In this document: one piece after another, positions 13,701 to 25,640 of the stretch
Layout of the letters: each line of letters opens with the position of its first letter
How positions within the stretch are numbered: position 1 is the first letter of the stretch
Source: Prochilodus magdalenae
Taxonomy: Eukaryota; Chordata; Actinopteri; Characiformes; Prochilodontidae
Assembly: GCA_024036415.1 (NCBI GenBank)
Contig: JAMWET010007157.1
Span: 977,501-1,041,500, forward strand
Direction: 5' to 3'
DNA length: 64,000 nucleotides
Program-made: the position numbers and the translations under genes
The notes under the pieces: generated by a model
What the model was told of the DNA's origin: nothing
What the model saw: only the letters and a program-made list of their open reading frames with translations
Database searches by the model: none

Positions 13701-14439
13701 TCCGACAGGAACGAAGAAATAATAATAAATAAAATGAAGAAATAAATAAATACATAAGGGTTTTTTAGCCATGAGTCAATGTTAGCAATGCCTGGAAGTC
13801 TGAAGGGAGGGGTGGGAGAGGGAGAGAGATAAAACTTTTAACACATGAAACCATGACTGAATTAAAACAATGGATTGCCTTAGTGTGTTTGCATGTGTAC
13901 AGTTTTTTCCCTTTCCTATATATCATTAAAGCCAACAGGCACAACCCCATAACACCCTTAAGACATGTTAAGAGAAATATGACATACACACTCTCACACT
14001 TGATGGAAACATAATTGGAGCCCAATTAAAATCTGACCTTATTAACTAAATGTAAGAAGTGCAGGTCATTCCTGGGTTAATGCACCTGGATCAATGTGTC
14101 TTTACTCTAGAAGAGGAGTTCCCACTCATGGGCCAGGAATCGCCTAGCATTGCTTACAGATTTGAAGGTTCTGACACAAGTTTTGCTAGCTCAGCATCTT
14201 ATTACCCAGCCCCGCATGTGCTGAATCAGGTGTGTTACTGCAGGGAAAGCTCTGTAACACTGTGTACAGAGGGGCTTTAAGGTACTTATAATCTCCTCTA
14301 GAAGTGTCTGTAGGATTGATAACCTAAATGCACTGACGCAAGCTTCAATCTGGAGAGGAAGAGTTGACATGTGGATTCTCACCTGGTGTTGCTAAGCTTG
14401 ATAAGTGTCTTTAAATCTGAACTGATGAGCGCCTATTAT
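10733..14439. other. Intronic sequence with little recognisable content
   Basis: Apart from the inverted repeat at 12027-12165 and an AAAT-rich stretch at 13715-13755, I see nothing. A GC-rich patch at 13555-13620 (GGGGGCCCGGGGAGG) has no exon-like frame. The 133-codon plus frame at 11120-11521 has no motif. Confidence 0.4.
12027..12165. repeat. Short inverted repeat flanking 90 bp
   Basis: AGGGGAAACAGCATGAATCTGACC (12027-12050) faces GGTCAGATTCATTCAGAAACCCCT (12142-12165), about 20 of 24 bases pairing. This may be a small decayed MITE. No target duplication is evident. Confidence 0.45.
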
Positions 14440-14850
14440 GTAGCCTGTAATCTGAGTTGACAGTGTTGGTTGTAATTTAGATTTCTGGAGAAGAAACTGT
14501 AATCTGGATTTATGCAATGACAATGTAAAGAGCTGTAAAATGAACTAATGGGAATGGAGTTTAAACTTGGTTTGGTTTTTATTCTAGACTAAAAGAGAGG
14601 AAGTATAGATTAAAATCTAGCGTGATTAAAAAAGGAACCACTGGCTTTAATCTGGATGGATAGCAAGGAAATAACAAATTATAACCTAGAGTGATTAACA
14701 GGAAATGTCGGTTGCAATCTAAGTTGAGAGCAGAAGTAGTGGATAATAACCTAAATTGGTTCACTGGAAATGTGGGTTGTGATCCAGGTTGATATAGAAG
14801 AAGTACAGGATTATAACCAAGATTGATAACAGCAAATGTGAGTGGTTATC
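14440..14850. repeat. Degenerate minisatellite, about 33-bp unit
   Basis: Repeated blocks of the form TTATAACCTAG-x-TTGAT followed by AACAGGAAATGTGGG or AGCAGAAGTAGTGG recur with a spacing of about 32-34 bp. They are clearest at 14650-14840 and more decayed to the left. Two variant half-types seem to alternate. Confidence 0.75.
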
Positions 14851-15580
14851 ACATGGTGAATTGTGAATGGTGTAGTACAGTCAAGATGTAAGGCGAAGTA
14901 TGTGTTTTACATCTTGGATAAGTGAAGGAAGCATGTTGATGAAGTAAAACACCATAAAAAAGGCACAATTAAGCACATCCACTGTACCAGCAGGAAAAGA
15001 AACCATGTGGGCCGCAATATTCTCCCGAATGCACTGTGTTAAACAAACGTATTAAACAAAGCTTGTTCACTGTGAGTCTATCAGTGTCCGATGTTCTAAG
15101 CATTGCAGTGTGTCTTAAACATGGCAGCAAAGCCAAAGTGACTACTCCAAACGTCACACTGTCACCGATGCAGCAGAGTACAGCAGGGTAATGATGGCAC
15201 CAATGACAGCAAAGCCCTCTGTAGACATGAGCACATAGCAGAACTGGTGTAGCAGAGCCTGAAGCTAGAAGTGAATCACCATGTAAGAAAAAATGAGTGC
15301 TGTGTATCCCCACTTTACTTCCGTGTTTTAAACAGCTTGTTATATTTAGTTAGCAATCTCATAGAACTGCCTGTTTTCCTCTCTTCTAGGTTCCCATCAC
15401 TTCAGAAACAAGATTTCTAATAACTGTGTGCACTACGACACTATGCAAAAGTCCATTCTTGACAAAATTACCCAAAACTGGAAATCATATAAATGGCCTC
15501 TGATTTTTATGGTCTCTTGTTTTGTCTTTGATTCTGGGGGCATGTGGTTTGTGTACTGAGAAGAGCACAACAGACTGATC

Positions 15581-15702
15581 AGGAGAGAAAGAGAGAGAGA
15601 GAAAAAGAGAAAGAAAGAAAGAGAGAGAGAAAGAGAGAGAGCAAAATAGAGAGAAAGAAAGAGAGAGAATAAAAAGAGAGAGAGAAAGAGAGAGAGTAAG
15701 AA

Positions 15703-15742
<40 letters not shown>

Positions 15743-15795
15743 TAAGAAAGAGAGAGAGAGAGAGAGAAAGAGAGACAAAGAAAGAGGGCAGAGAA
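15581..15795. repeat. GA/AAAG purine tract
   Basis: About 215 bp of almost pure purine on the plus strand, with a higher-order duplication around AGAGTAAGAAAGAGAGAG. It is the source of long but meaningless Leu/Ser-rich open frames on the minus strand. Confidence 0.95.
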
Positions 15796-16849
15796 ATATG
15801 AAAGGTTATACAGCTCAGCTAAGACTTCCTCTGCAGCCTTGTAATCAGTCTGTGCTGTCATTCAAATGCCACGATGGTCAGAGGTCATCTGGTGAGACCG
15901 GGCACTATTATCATACATGCTTTCATCATTCCTGTCACACACAGCCTCCTGCTTCATGCTCCGTCACACTCAAGAAACACTGCTGCACGCTCCACACAGC
16001 ACGGCCCAAGACTTAAGTCGGTGCTAATTACCGAGCTGCTGTGGACACTGCGTGTGCGTATGCGAGTTTCCTAGACCTGGTTCACCCCATTAGCACCAGC
16101 AGATCAAACTAATCTGGCTTGCTGTGCCCAGTGTTGCCCTGTTCCACAGAAAAGCCCCAGTCTGGCCACAGCTCTGCTGTCTCTGCACCGGACACTAACT
16201 CCACGCCGGGACAATCGCATCACTGTCTCACAGTCTGGGCTACGGTGGGTTTAGTCTAGGGACAGGCATTTTAATCATTCTTGCTATTTCACTCTCCACA
16301 CTCTAATATACCACCAAAGAAGCATTTCAGATTACTAGCAGATCTGATTGGCTGATGTTTATAATTATTTTATTTATAATGTTTTAAGTGTATTTTGTGT
16401 ACTACCACAAGAAATGGTTCTGCCTTAAACACTTTGGGAGTGATTTGTGTTCAAATGCTTTTGGTCGGAAATGAGATATACACACTATAAACATGGGTTT
16501 TTCATTATGTTTATGTTTCCTACATTACTGCAACTGAGGTGAGTAATGGTTTATCCAGTAGGTTCACATCATTTCTGTACGATTTTACCATGCAGTGTTC
16601 ATGTTTGGCTGCTAAATAACTCAAACACAATCAGTTTAAATCAGCAGCTATCAGTACATTATGGTTGGTTTACTCTCAACTCTGAAACACAAAGCTCAAA
16701 GAAAAATCAAAGTATCCTTATTAGTAAATACGGAATTGTAATGACGTTTATGCATTTTGCAAATACAATCTTGCAATGCAGATATTCATATTTTTAAACA
16801 GTATTCAAAAGCCTAAGCCAACAAAAGTTTAGTAACTTGTATTTGACTC

Positions 16850-16889
16850 CCCAACACTACAAAACAAAGTGTTGGGTTGTAGTGTTGGG
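16850..16889. repeat. Perfect 11-bp-stem hairpin
   Basis: CCCAACACTAC (16850-16860) pairs perfectly with GTAGTGTTGGG (16879-16889) around an 18-base loop that itself contains GTGTTGGG. It abuts a SINE fragment; its function is unknown. Confidence 0.8.
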
Positions 16890-17100
16890 TAATCTCTTGC
16901 TGGGAGGTGCTGGAGCTTATTACAGTGCTCACTAGGCATAAAGCAAGAAACACCCAGGACAGGTCGCCAGTCCATCACAGGGCAGACACATTTTCACACC
17001 CACATCAACACACTCACACCTGGGGGAGAACATGCAAACTATACACAGAAAGAGACCTGGCTGCCTGGCCTGGGAGTTAAACCCAGACCCTTCTTCTTGC
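16890..17100 (-). repeat. tRNA-derived-type SINE fragment
   Basis: Read on the minus strand it runs from a B-box-like GGGTTTAACTCCC through GTGTATAGTTTGCATGTTCTCC and GTGTGAGTGTGTTGATGTGGG to CTGTGATGGACTGGCGACCTGTCC. This is the body of a common vertebrate HE1-like SINE. The tRNA head is cut off just beyond the B box and the tail is short. A perfect hairpin directly precedes it on the plus strand (16850-16889). Confidence 0.7.
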
Positions 17101-17374
17101 TGTTTTAATATTATTCTTATTTTAATTCTATTCTTAGCTGACTAAGAATGCCATGAGCCAAAGGACAGACACTTCATACTGTTCTCTTTTTGGCAATAGC
17201 CAAGAGTCTAAAATACTATTTAGATGAGATTTATTTTCCATGGGGATGTGGGGCAATGCAAATTTACCACAATGTTAATTGGATTTGTTAATAAATTATG
17301 GTGCAAACACATATGACACATGAGGCTGTTCAATTTCAAAGTCTCATTAGCTTGGAAATTTCAAACATCACCAC

Positions 17375-17375
<1 letters not shown>

Positions 17376-17430
<55 letters not shown>
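17376..17430. repeat. (CA)n-(TA)n microsatellite
   Basis: About 18 CA units (17378-17412) are followed by TACATATATATATATA, ending exactly where the Tc1/Sleeping Beauty-like remnant begins. Confidence 0.95.
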
Positions 17431-17965
17431 ATAAGTATTTGAACACCCTATGACTTCGCAAGTTCTCCCACTTAGAAATCATAGAGGGGTCTGAAATTTT
17501 CATCTTAGATGCATGTCCACTGTGAGAGACATAATCTGAAAAAAAAAAAACTGGAAATCACTATGTATAATTTTTAAATAATTTATTTGTGTGCTACTGC
17601 TGCAAATAAGTATTTGAACACCTGCAAAAAATCAATGTTAATATTTGGTACAGTAGCCTTTGTTTACAATTACAGAGGTCCTGTAGTTTTTCACCAGGTT
17701 TGCACACACTGCAGCAGAGATTTTGGCCCATTCCTCCACACAGATCTTCTCCAGATCAGCCAGGTTTCTGGGCTGTCACTGAGAAGCACAGAGTTTGAGC
17801 TCCCTCCAAAGATTTTCTATAAGGTTTAGGTCTGGAGACTGGCTAGGCCACTCCAGAACCTTGATATACTTCTTACGGAGCCACTCCTTGGTTATCCTGG
17901 CTGTGTGCTTTGGGTCATTGTCATGTTGGAAGACTCAGCCACGACCCATCTTCAATGCTCTAACT
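17431..17965 (-). mobile_element. Tc1/Sleeping Beauty-like transposon, 3' half
   Basis: The minus strand encodes the C-terminal part of a DD34E transposase. [10 protein letters not shown] places the second catalytic Asp at 17920-17922, and [10 protein letters not shown] places the Glu at 17815-17817, exactly 34 residues later, joined by [18 protein letters not shown] stop at 17776-17778 interrupts the frame, and [17 protein letters not shown] follows. The outer end carries the direct repeat AATAAGTATTTGAACACC at about 17430 and again at about 17605. That 172-bp spacing is the IR/DR arrangement of the Sleeping Beauty group. The 5' half, with the first Asp and the DNA-binding domain, is absent. 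Confidence 0.9.
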
Positions 17966-18666
17966 CTAATGGCGGGTTTAGACGGGACCAAAATTACTGA
18001 GAAACAGCAGTAAAATGACATTGGCCACCTAACTATGTAAAACTAATCCTGTCTGAAGAATGCTTAAGAGAGCACAATTGGCCTTGCTCTGTCTGGTGAT
18101 TAAGACGTTCCTCCCTCTCCCCTCCACCACTCAACTAGAGTACAATGCCAGCCAACGCAAGTGTTTGATTTGGCAGACACATCACTGATTTGGGAGTTAC
18201 TGTTCTGTCCACGCTTACTGAATTGTGCAAACGCGTTGCATTTCTGGCAGTTTGAAAAGATGTGCTTTCACATGTTAACCACTTGTACTTATTACTTTGT
18301 CAGTTGTTTGAGTGCAATGTCCTTAAGGTAAACTGGGAAATTCACAGTCAGAATGCACCATTAGACTCCATTAGCCACAAACCCCAACCAGGCAGCCCAA
18401 ATTCAGAGTGCATCAGAAGCATGCAGGAGTGTCCCCAGCCACTGCTGTGCCCCCTCTTATTATATTACTGCGCTACATTGACAGACACTGATCTGGAGAC
18501 GTCAAAAGCGGTGCTTCGGACCAAACGCTGCTCGCACTTCAGCCCGCTCTTTGGAAAATTGGTGCTGACAGACTAGCATTAGGAGCTATCTGTGTGGAGG
18601 ATCAGCTGTCAGTCTTGTACAGGCATGGCTAAGAGAGAGTAAGAGCAAAAGAAAATGAAGAGAAAG
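17966..18666. other. Intronic sequence, nothing recognised
   Basis: Unique-looking sequence between the Sleeping Beauty-like remnant and a GA tract. Confidence 0.4.
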
Positions 18667-18780
<114 letters not shown>

Positions 18781-19614
18781 TCCAGCAAACGCACTTTGTC
18801 CCACATTTTGGTTTTTGCTGATAGCCTGTACTTAAATTAATTCAATTCACTTCCTCGTGTCAAGTGCTCGATTATCTGGCAGTTATATCTGTATGGAGGT
18901 TGGAACAAGAAAGACTTCAGAAATGAGAAGGCTTCACAGATACACTCAAAAAGCTGAGAGCAGCAGCTGGAAGGATAAGTCCAAAGGTCAGGGGATAAGG
19001 CAGGACACAGAGAGGGTTCAAATCAGAGCAGCAATTACAGGCGCTCCACAAGGCAAAAACATCAATGATGACTAGACCAAAGAAAAACTGAAAATCATTA
19101 ATAAGCTTTTGTGTTTGCAGTACCTTTTTTATTGGGGGCTACTAGAACAAATTTTATAATAACAATTGAATACATGCCCACTGTCTGAAACAATTTTATG
19201 GGTGGGAATATATGAATATATCTGAATATAAGTCACTTATTTTATCAAAACAAGCTGACTTCTCTTCAGGCAAAATAGCTGTAAACAAGATTAAAGGTTT
19301 ACTTTCTAGCCACAGATCAAGCAAAACGAACCAGGTAGTGGAAAGCTATCATAACCTGATGGAACTGACTTTCCTTTAAAGCTATTTTTACTCCATGTAT
19401 TGTCTTCCCTGCACAGACGACACCTAGTCACATCTTAGTTTTTCCACACATGCTAAAAACAGACATCTTGTCCTTCACACAGTGCTCACAAGTGCGCCAT
19501 CACCCCTACTTGGGCTCACAAATGTTAAACACACAGTTTGTTTCCACCCTAGATAGTCCACATTTCCACACTGGCTTAGTAGATTTTCTCATGGCCATGT
19601 CTGGCCACAGAAAC

Positions 19615-19985
19615 ATTAAACGGTTCTTCAAAAGTTCTTTAGTAAACCTGCATGCTACATGGCGGAAAGGTTCTTTGGACATTCTTTGGAATGTGCTGTA
19701 CATGGTTCTGTAAAGAAGGGTTATTGCTAAGGATTACTGTTAAGTTTTAATGTTACGATTATTGTGAGGATTATTGCTACGACGTTGAGCTTACATCAAA
19801 AGCAGAACCCTTTTTGGCACTGTATAGAGCAATTTTCAAAAAGGTTCTATACAGAACCGTATACAACAGTCTCCATCAATCTGAAAATATGTACTATGCA
19901 AAGAGCCATTTAAGCTCACAAATGCTGTGTTCCTGATTCTATACAGAACCACCATTTCTCCATTTCAGAATCCCTGAAGAAGAGT
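19615..19985. repeat. Dispersed repeat with GGTTCTATACAGAACC palindromes
   Basis: GGTTCTATACAGAACC near 19843, CTATACAGAACC near 19938 and several GGTTCTTC/AGAACCC blocks fit a common fish non-autonomous repeat with palindromic 'GGTTCTATATAGAACC' units (from memory). It is non-coding and its boundaries are approximate. Confidence 0.5.
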
Positions 19986-22467
19986 GTTTCTTAACCCTTG
20001 TGAGTACCTTTTTTATACTGCCATCAGTCTAGACTAGACTAATACATGTCCAGGTAGCTGACCCTGTACACTAATGATATGGTGCTTTGAATTTGATTGG
20101 AATGTGTGCATTGATTACATATCAATAAAATGTGTTACATCAACAGAACTTTGCTAAGCAAAGTACAACCAAAGACAACAACTGTGCTCAGGTATTATTC
20201 TTCATTCAAGTGCGATGTACATACATGATTAAATCACATACGTTTAACAGCTTTTTTTCAGTGCTTTTTTTCGTCATGTTTAATTTTGCATCAACTTTAA
20301 ATGTAGGAAGTGGCAAGACATAACCTGAAGCAACTTTTGCATCTGCCTTTTACACTACAGTGGGGCGTAACCATCAGTCACTTAGCATTTTCCCCACTGC
20401 CCACTTACTGCCTGCTAGAACAGCCAGTTAGGGGAGAGATTTGAGGTAAAATGAACGTTTGGGCTGCTGTCAAGTTTGGGAGACGCTTTGGAGATTTGGA
20501 GTGTGACAGGTTTAGGCTGTAGCAGCACACAGCAAATCTGAAGCGACTGACTCCATGTTTCTGCTGTTTAGCTGTACAAACCGTAGTGTGCTGAGGAACA
20601 GCATAACAGACAGAGCAGTGTGTTCACACACGTCACTCTTTCTCTCTCTCTTTTTTTTTTTCTTTCTCTCTCTCTCTCTGTGGCAGTCTTTCTATTTCTG
20701 TCTTCTATACTGCTAAAGCAATCCTACATTACATTTAACTAGAATCCCAGATAGCAGGCTTCCTAATATGTAGCCTGTGTATAAAAAGGAAAAGCATGTG
20801 ATGGACAGGAAACGACAAGCCTGATAAGAGTAGAAAAGACTAGTTCTAACTGAGCCCAGAAAAGAAAGTTGCTGGCAGTTTCCAAAACAAGGCACAGGAT
20901 GAAGAGCCTAATTTTGCTGCATGTTCTTCGTTGGCGAGCACAGCTGGGACTTCTGGAGCATCTGGGAGTTACCCAGATTTTCTTCCCTCTATGCTTCTGT
21001 AATGACTTTTTATTTCTTAAACTTTTAGTGCTTGGCCTCTTTTAAAACTAAAAGTATTTAGTGCAGGAGAAATGCAAAGTCAAAAAGGTGAAACGACCGA
21101 AAGCCAAAAAACGCAGGACATTAGTTCTCAGTCACTGTAGTCGTGTCTGATTTATTTGTAGGCTGTAGATGGGAGTGGCTGGGTTTTTCTTAGGGCGGAC
21201 GTTTAGGAGCTCCTTTTTTCCTGAGGCCTTTGCTTTGGAGCAGTTGGTAACATGCTCAGAAAGGTGTGGCAGCACAATCTGGTGATTTGCTAATTAGTCA
21301 CCGGCTTTGCGATACTCCATTCGGCAAATCTCTCAAAACATATTAGTGGAATAATTGCATGGTGGTGAAACACAGTAAACAGTAGCTTAGGCATCACTGT
21401 GAGAGGAATGGAGAAAGAGAGAGTGGAAAAAAAAGAGGAAAAGAGAGTTGCTCTCCTTCTGAGCTACACAGCTCCACCCAGTGGCACTCTGTAAGACCAA
21501 GAACCAGTCAAGCCGTGCCAGTGAAATTAGGGGGTAGGCATGTTTTGGGCCTAATAAGGACTCATTATGAGGAGCTAAGGGGAATATGAGAGCCTCCATG
21601 CAGAGTAAACCATATCTTTATAGAGAAGGATTAAGGCAGACACTCATCAATGTGAACAAATAAACCAATAACCAATATTGCTGAGTATTTCATCCACTTT
21701 GATTAAAAAACCCCTCTGTAACGGGAATGTCGTAGCATGATAGAAAATCCCCCCCCAAGGGGTAGTAACTGTCAGAATGTGTACTAAGCCTGCAAAGGAC
21801 GAGGTTCATTGCATTTTTAAGAAAAACTCTGGCAGACCTCTTATAGCAAAACTGGAAGTTGCAGTAAATCCTCAGTGTTCGTTGTTAACCCTGCCTTCAC
21901 ACAGCGATACTTTCATGCAACTAGTTGTATCTTGTGATCTGTTGCACATATTTGATTACTCCACTGAAGTAGCAGCTCATATCTTTTCCTACATCATTTT
22001 GCTATATAAAGTCATATGTAATGTTTTATTTGCAGATGTACAGCTATTTGATCATCTTTAATGTATATCTGATGCATATATTTATTTTATATTTTCAGTT
22101 GTCTCTACAGTTTTAGATTATAGACATATAGGTTCTTCACAATATAATTCACTGTAAATAAGTTTGTGTATGTTAAGTTCTTAAAAACTAAGATTTAAAT
22201 AGCCTTAAAAGCTGCACATTGCCACGTTTATCTTATTCTCAAAATACTATTACTTTAGCAATAATTTTTTATTATTTTTATACCAAACAAAAAATTGAAT
22301 ACCTTTGCTATGTAAAGAATGATAACATCAGACTATGTATAATGGTAAAAACCAGTGGCAATGCAGCAGTGATTTAAAAGTGTGTTGTTCAGTGTTGATC
22401 ACACGATCATGATGCATTACCAGCTTTTACTGACAGTGAAACTAAAGTTTGTCAGGAAGTTGAGATG
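19986..22467. other. Intronic sequence, nothing recognised
   Basis: Only the TC tract at 20639 stands out. Confidence 0.4.
20639..20679. repeat. (TC)n/T-rich tract
   Basis: A short pyrimidine tract on the plus strand with 11 consecutive T inside. Confidence 0.9.
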
Positions 22468-22612
22468 AGAGGTGGGTAGAGTAGCCAAGTAAAAGTATTA
22501 ATATATGGATAAAGCAATGACACACGTAAAGGTGTTTTTATATAAAGCAGAGTAAAAGTACAAATGTATCTGGACAAAATACCACATAAGTACTGAGTAA
22601 CTTATGTGGAAC
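22468..22612 (+). repeat. 'AGTAAAAGTAC' dispersed repeat fragment
   Basis: AGGTGGGTAGAGTAGCC, then AAGTAAAAGTATTA, GAGTAAAAGTACAAATG and AAGTACTGAGTAACT, reproduces the order of a widespread fish DNA-transposon-derived repeat, recalled rather than searched. It is diverged and non-coding. Confidence 0.55.
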
Positions 22613-23369
22613 TCCAGTGGAACCTCTTAGTAAATCCAGCTATTAGCACAGAAATATTTGTGTAACTTGATTTATATATATTTTTTTTATTTCAGTGTAA
22701 AAGTACAGCTTAATTTACCAAAAAAAGTAGATTCCTTTACTCACTAATATACTTGAATAGAGGGAAAAGCATTACAATTAGAAAACACTCAAAAGGGAAC
22801 CAATTCATCAGTATTTTTACTGAAGTATATGCATGTGAGTGTGAAGATCTGATAAATTACTAAGTTAGCTTTTCTTATCTCAGCTACTGACAAAAAGAAA
22901 TACAGTGTCTGTGTTTGTAATAAACCACGGGGCCGTATTTACTTCTTAAACTGGTAGTGCTGAGTAAGGTCAGCTTCCATTCACTTTATTTCCTTTTACT
23001 TTACTGCCTGGCGCAGATTCTAGATCAGCGCTCAAGTTTAAGTTTTGTGAATATGCCACAATTTAATGTAGAAGTAAATACAAATGCCCTTACACGTTAA
23101 TGCCCAGCTGTTTTATTAATGTTTTATTTCTAAATCAGCCTGCATTTGTATGTTGTCTATTCATTGAAAAAAAAATTGTTTCCTCACTGAAAATATTGCA
23201 AACATCATTCATTTCTGGAGAACAAAATGTTCTCACATCAAAATGTTGTTCTACTGATGCTACCAGGGGGGCTGAGCTAAAGATTTGGCTGTTGCAACAG
23301 GAACTTTGGGACGAACAACTTCTGGAAATGGTCAAGTGATGACTAGTTATATGTTCTACCGTGGATATA

Positions 23370-23902
23370 CAGGGGTTGGACAATGAAACTGAAACACCTG
23401 GTTATAGACCACAATCATTTATTAGTATGGTGTAGGGCCTCCTTTTGCGGCCAATACAGCGTCATTTGGGCAGCCGTGGTTTCATGTTTTTCGGATACAA
23501 TCAGGGTTAGCACCCGAACATCCCTTTCAGACAGCTTCCTCTTGCGTCCACAGTTAATCCTGTTGGATGTGGTTCGTCCTTCTTGGTGATATGCTGACAT
23601 TACCCTGGATACCGTGGCTCTTGATACATCACAAATACTTGCTGTCTTGGTCACAGATGCGCCAGCAAGACGTGCACCAACAGTCTGTCCTCTTTTGAAC
23701 TCTGGTATGTCCCCCATAATGCTGTGTGCATTGCAATATTTTGAGCAGAACTGTGCTCTTACCTGCTAACTGAACCTTCACACTCTGCTCTTACTGGTGC
23801 AATGTGCAAATAATGAAGATTGGCCACCAGGCTGGTCTAATCTAGCCATGAAACCTCTCACACTAAAATGACAGGTGTTTCAGTTTCATTGTCCAACCCC
23901 TG
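23370..23902 (-). mobile_element. Internally deleted Tc1-type element, copy 1
   Basis: The element is 533 bp and bounded by perfect 31-bp terminal inverted repeats (23370-23400 and 23872-23902) that begin CAGGGGTTGGACAATGAAAC. TA dinucleotides at 23368-23369 and 23903-23904 are the target duplication typical of Tc1/mariner. On the minus strand it keeps the first part of a Tc1 transposase (23415-23717). It then jumps to the last codons of the gene, visible in another frame as AVLAAKGGPTPY followed by a stop. The catalytic DDE domain is absent, so the copy is non-autonomous. Relative to copy 2 (55331-55749) it has about 120 bp more between the ORF start and the right inverted repeat. Confidence 0.92.
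23415..23717 (-). pseudogene. Truncated Tc1 transposase: DNA-binding domain only (100 aa)
   Basis: The frame opens MGDIPEFKRGQ, the usual start of one Tc1 transposase family. A first helix-turn-helix covers about residues 5-47 (GASVTKTA...VSRATVSRVMSAY). A basic GRKRK linker lies near residues 57-61, and the start of the second helix-turn-helix covers about 62-84 (LSERDVRVL...TTAAQ). From about residue 85 the frame is out of register with the true C-terminus and gives an unrelated tail ending EALHHTNK. No catalytic Asp or Glu remains. If expressed, the product could bind the element's inverted repeats but could not cut DNA; that is inference. Compared with the other copy there are 13 base differences in about 300, 10 of them amino-acid changing. 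That is the ratio expected without selection on the protein. Confidence 0.85.
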
Positions 23903-25149
23903 TATATAAGGACAAGCCCCAGGTGTTTTGTTTACCAGCTTGTTCTTACACTGGTAAGATGAGAGAAATGTTAGTTTTAATCTAAGCCAGGTACTAAGTA
24001 TGTTTTCCTACTCTCTTAGGTCTAAAACAGCAGTACACATAGCAGTATAAATACAGGGGCATTAAAAGAACCATTTGTTATATCTGAGTAAGTGGGCAGT
24101 GAACACATTTATTTTAGATGGCATCAAAAGGTTGCATGCCTCTGGCAGACACATATGCTACATATGTTGCCAGTTTATCAAGACGGACAAAAAAGTACTC
24201 TGTGAAAGCAAAGGCTACAACCATTATTTCTGATGGGAGTCAAAACCATAGGCACCTCACTTCACATGCAAAGACTGCAAGAAAACTCTTGAAGGTAACA
24301 ATTGCTGTTGCTTAAATGGCAAAAAAATATATAGCATTACAATATATATGTTTATATCTTACACATTACTAAGCAAAAAATATATATATAAAATATATAT
24401 TGTTTTCTTTTTTTTCTACTTCTTACAATATACTTTTATTCAAAGGAAACACATCCAAATCGCCACAGTATATTAGTGGTAATTCCAGTGCACTGAAGTA
24501 AATATGCCTATTATGGAGGTGTTTAATTAGCAGCAGGCAAGACCTTGTGCTCATGAGCGATGGTGAAAGTCTCTCAACTGAGCTCACAGTTCAGCAAGAG
24601 CAGCTGCAACAGGAGATGAATTACATCCATCTCAGTCAGAGTGGAGTCGGGGCTTAAGGAGCCACACCCACTGCATAAAGCTCTTTGATATTCCGCTTCA
24701 CTGAAGACAAGCTACTCAATGGGAGATTAATTACAGGCCTCCTGAACTAAAAGCATATCACACTCCATTAAACAAGTTCTTTGATTCAGCTACCTGCCTG
24801 CCAGCAAAGTGTTCTAGAAACTTCTATGAGCAGAGATAAGGTATTATCAGTGTAATCATAGATATTAACCCCTTTCAACAGTACTCTGACGGTCCACACG
24901 GTGTGACAGGCAGAAAGCATATAGCTTATGTAGTCACTTAACCAGCTTAGTTTTGCCCTGCTTTTTGATTTCACTCTGTCTTTGATTTCATATTATGTGG
25001 ATGCAATAAAAAGCTATTAATTTTCTATTTACTGCATTATTGTTTTTTTCTGTACTTGTTAACAGTCAGTGTGCTTGTCTGGTCTGCTTAGAATGTTACA
25101 TGTCATTTGTGTGCACTTACCAAAACAAACTCCTGGTATGTGTATGTGT
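23903..25149. other. Intronic sequence, nothing recognised
   Basis: An AT-only patch (ATATATATAAAATATATAT) lies at 24378-24402; otherwise unremarkable. Confidence 0.4.
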
Positions 25150-25275
25150 GAAACAAATTGATTCTGATTGTTATTAGGGACCTCAGTGTGCAAAGGCAAC
25201 TCCACACCATTACACCATCTCCACCAGCTTAACCTGGTCTGGTTAAAGCAAGAATGTTAAGATTCTTCAGACAGG
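25150..25275. repeat. Possible dispersed-repeat fragment next to a Tc1 remnant
   Basis: GGCAACTCCACACCATTACACC followed by CAGACAGGGCAAC resembles a remembered widespread fish repeat (ACACCATTACACCACCACCAGCCTG...CATCAGACCAGGCAAC). The match is partial and from memory. Confidence 0.3.
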
Positions 25276-25310
25276 GCAACTTTTTTTTTAAGTATTCAAA
25301 TGTCCACCTT

Positions 25311-25640
25311 CTCCGTCTGGCAATCCGACGGACGAGTTTGGGTTTGACTGCATTTTGCCAAGTGTAAAGTTTGGTGGAGGTGGGTTTATGGTGCATGGTT
25401 GTTTTTCAGGAGTTGGGCTCACCCCTTAGTTTCAGCAAGAGATTTTGGACAAATTCATGCTTCCAACTTTGTGGAACCAGTTTGGGGACACCACTAACCT
25501 TATGGAAAACTTTCCCAGAAGAGTTGAAGCTGCAAAGGGAGGGCTAACAAATTAAATCCCATTTCATTAACAATAGGGTGTCACTCAAGTTCATATGTGT
25601 GTGAAGGCAAACAAGGCAATACTTTTGGTAATACAGTGTA
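25311..25640 (+). mobile_element. Tc1-type transposon remnant, 3' part
   Basis: The plus strand reads SVWQSDGRVWV, then after an internal deletion PSVKFGGGGFMVHGCFSGVGL, and later NLMENFPRRVEA and KGGLTN with a stop. These are the middle and the end of a Tc1 transposase, with stops and deletions. It closes with GGCAATACTTTTGGTAATACAGTGTA, the terminal repeat of this family. The 5' end of a related element lies far away at 40893-41175. Confidence 0.85.

Noticed and set aside
15433..15861. 142-codon Ser/Leu-rich minus frame
   Set aside because: It is a translation of the GA/AAAG tract and its flanks.
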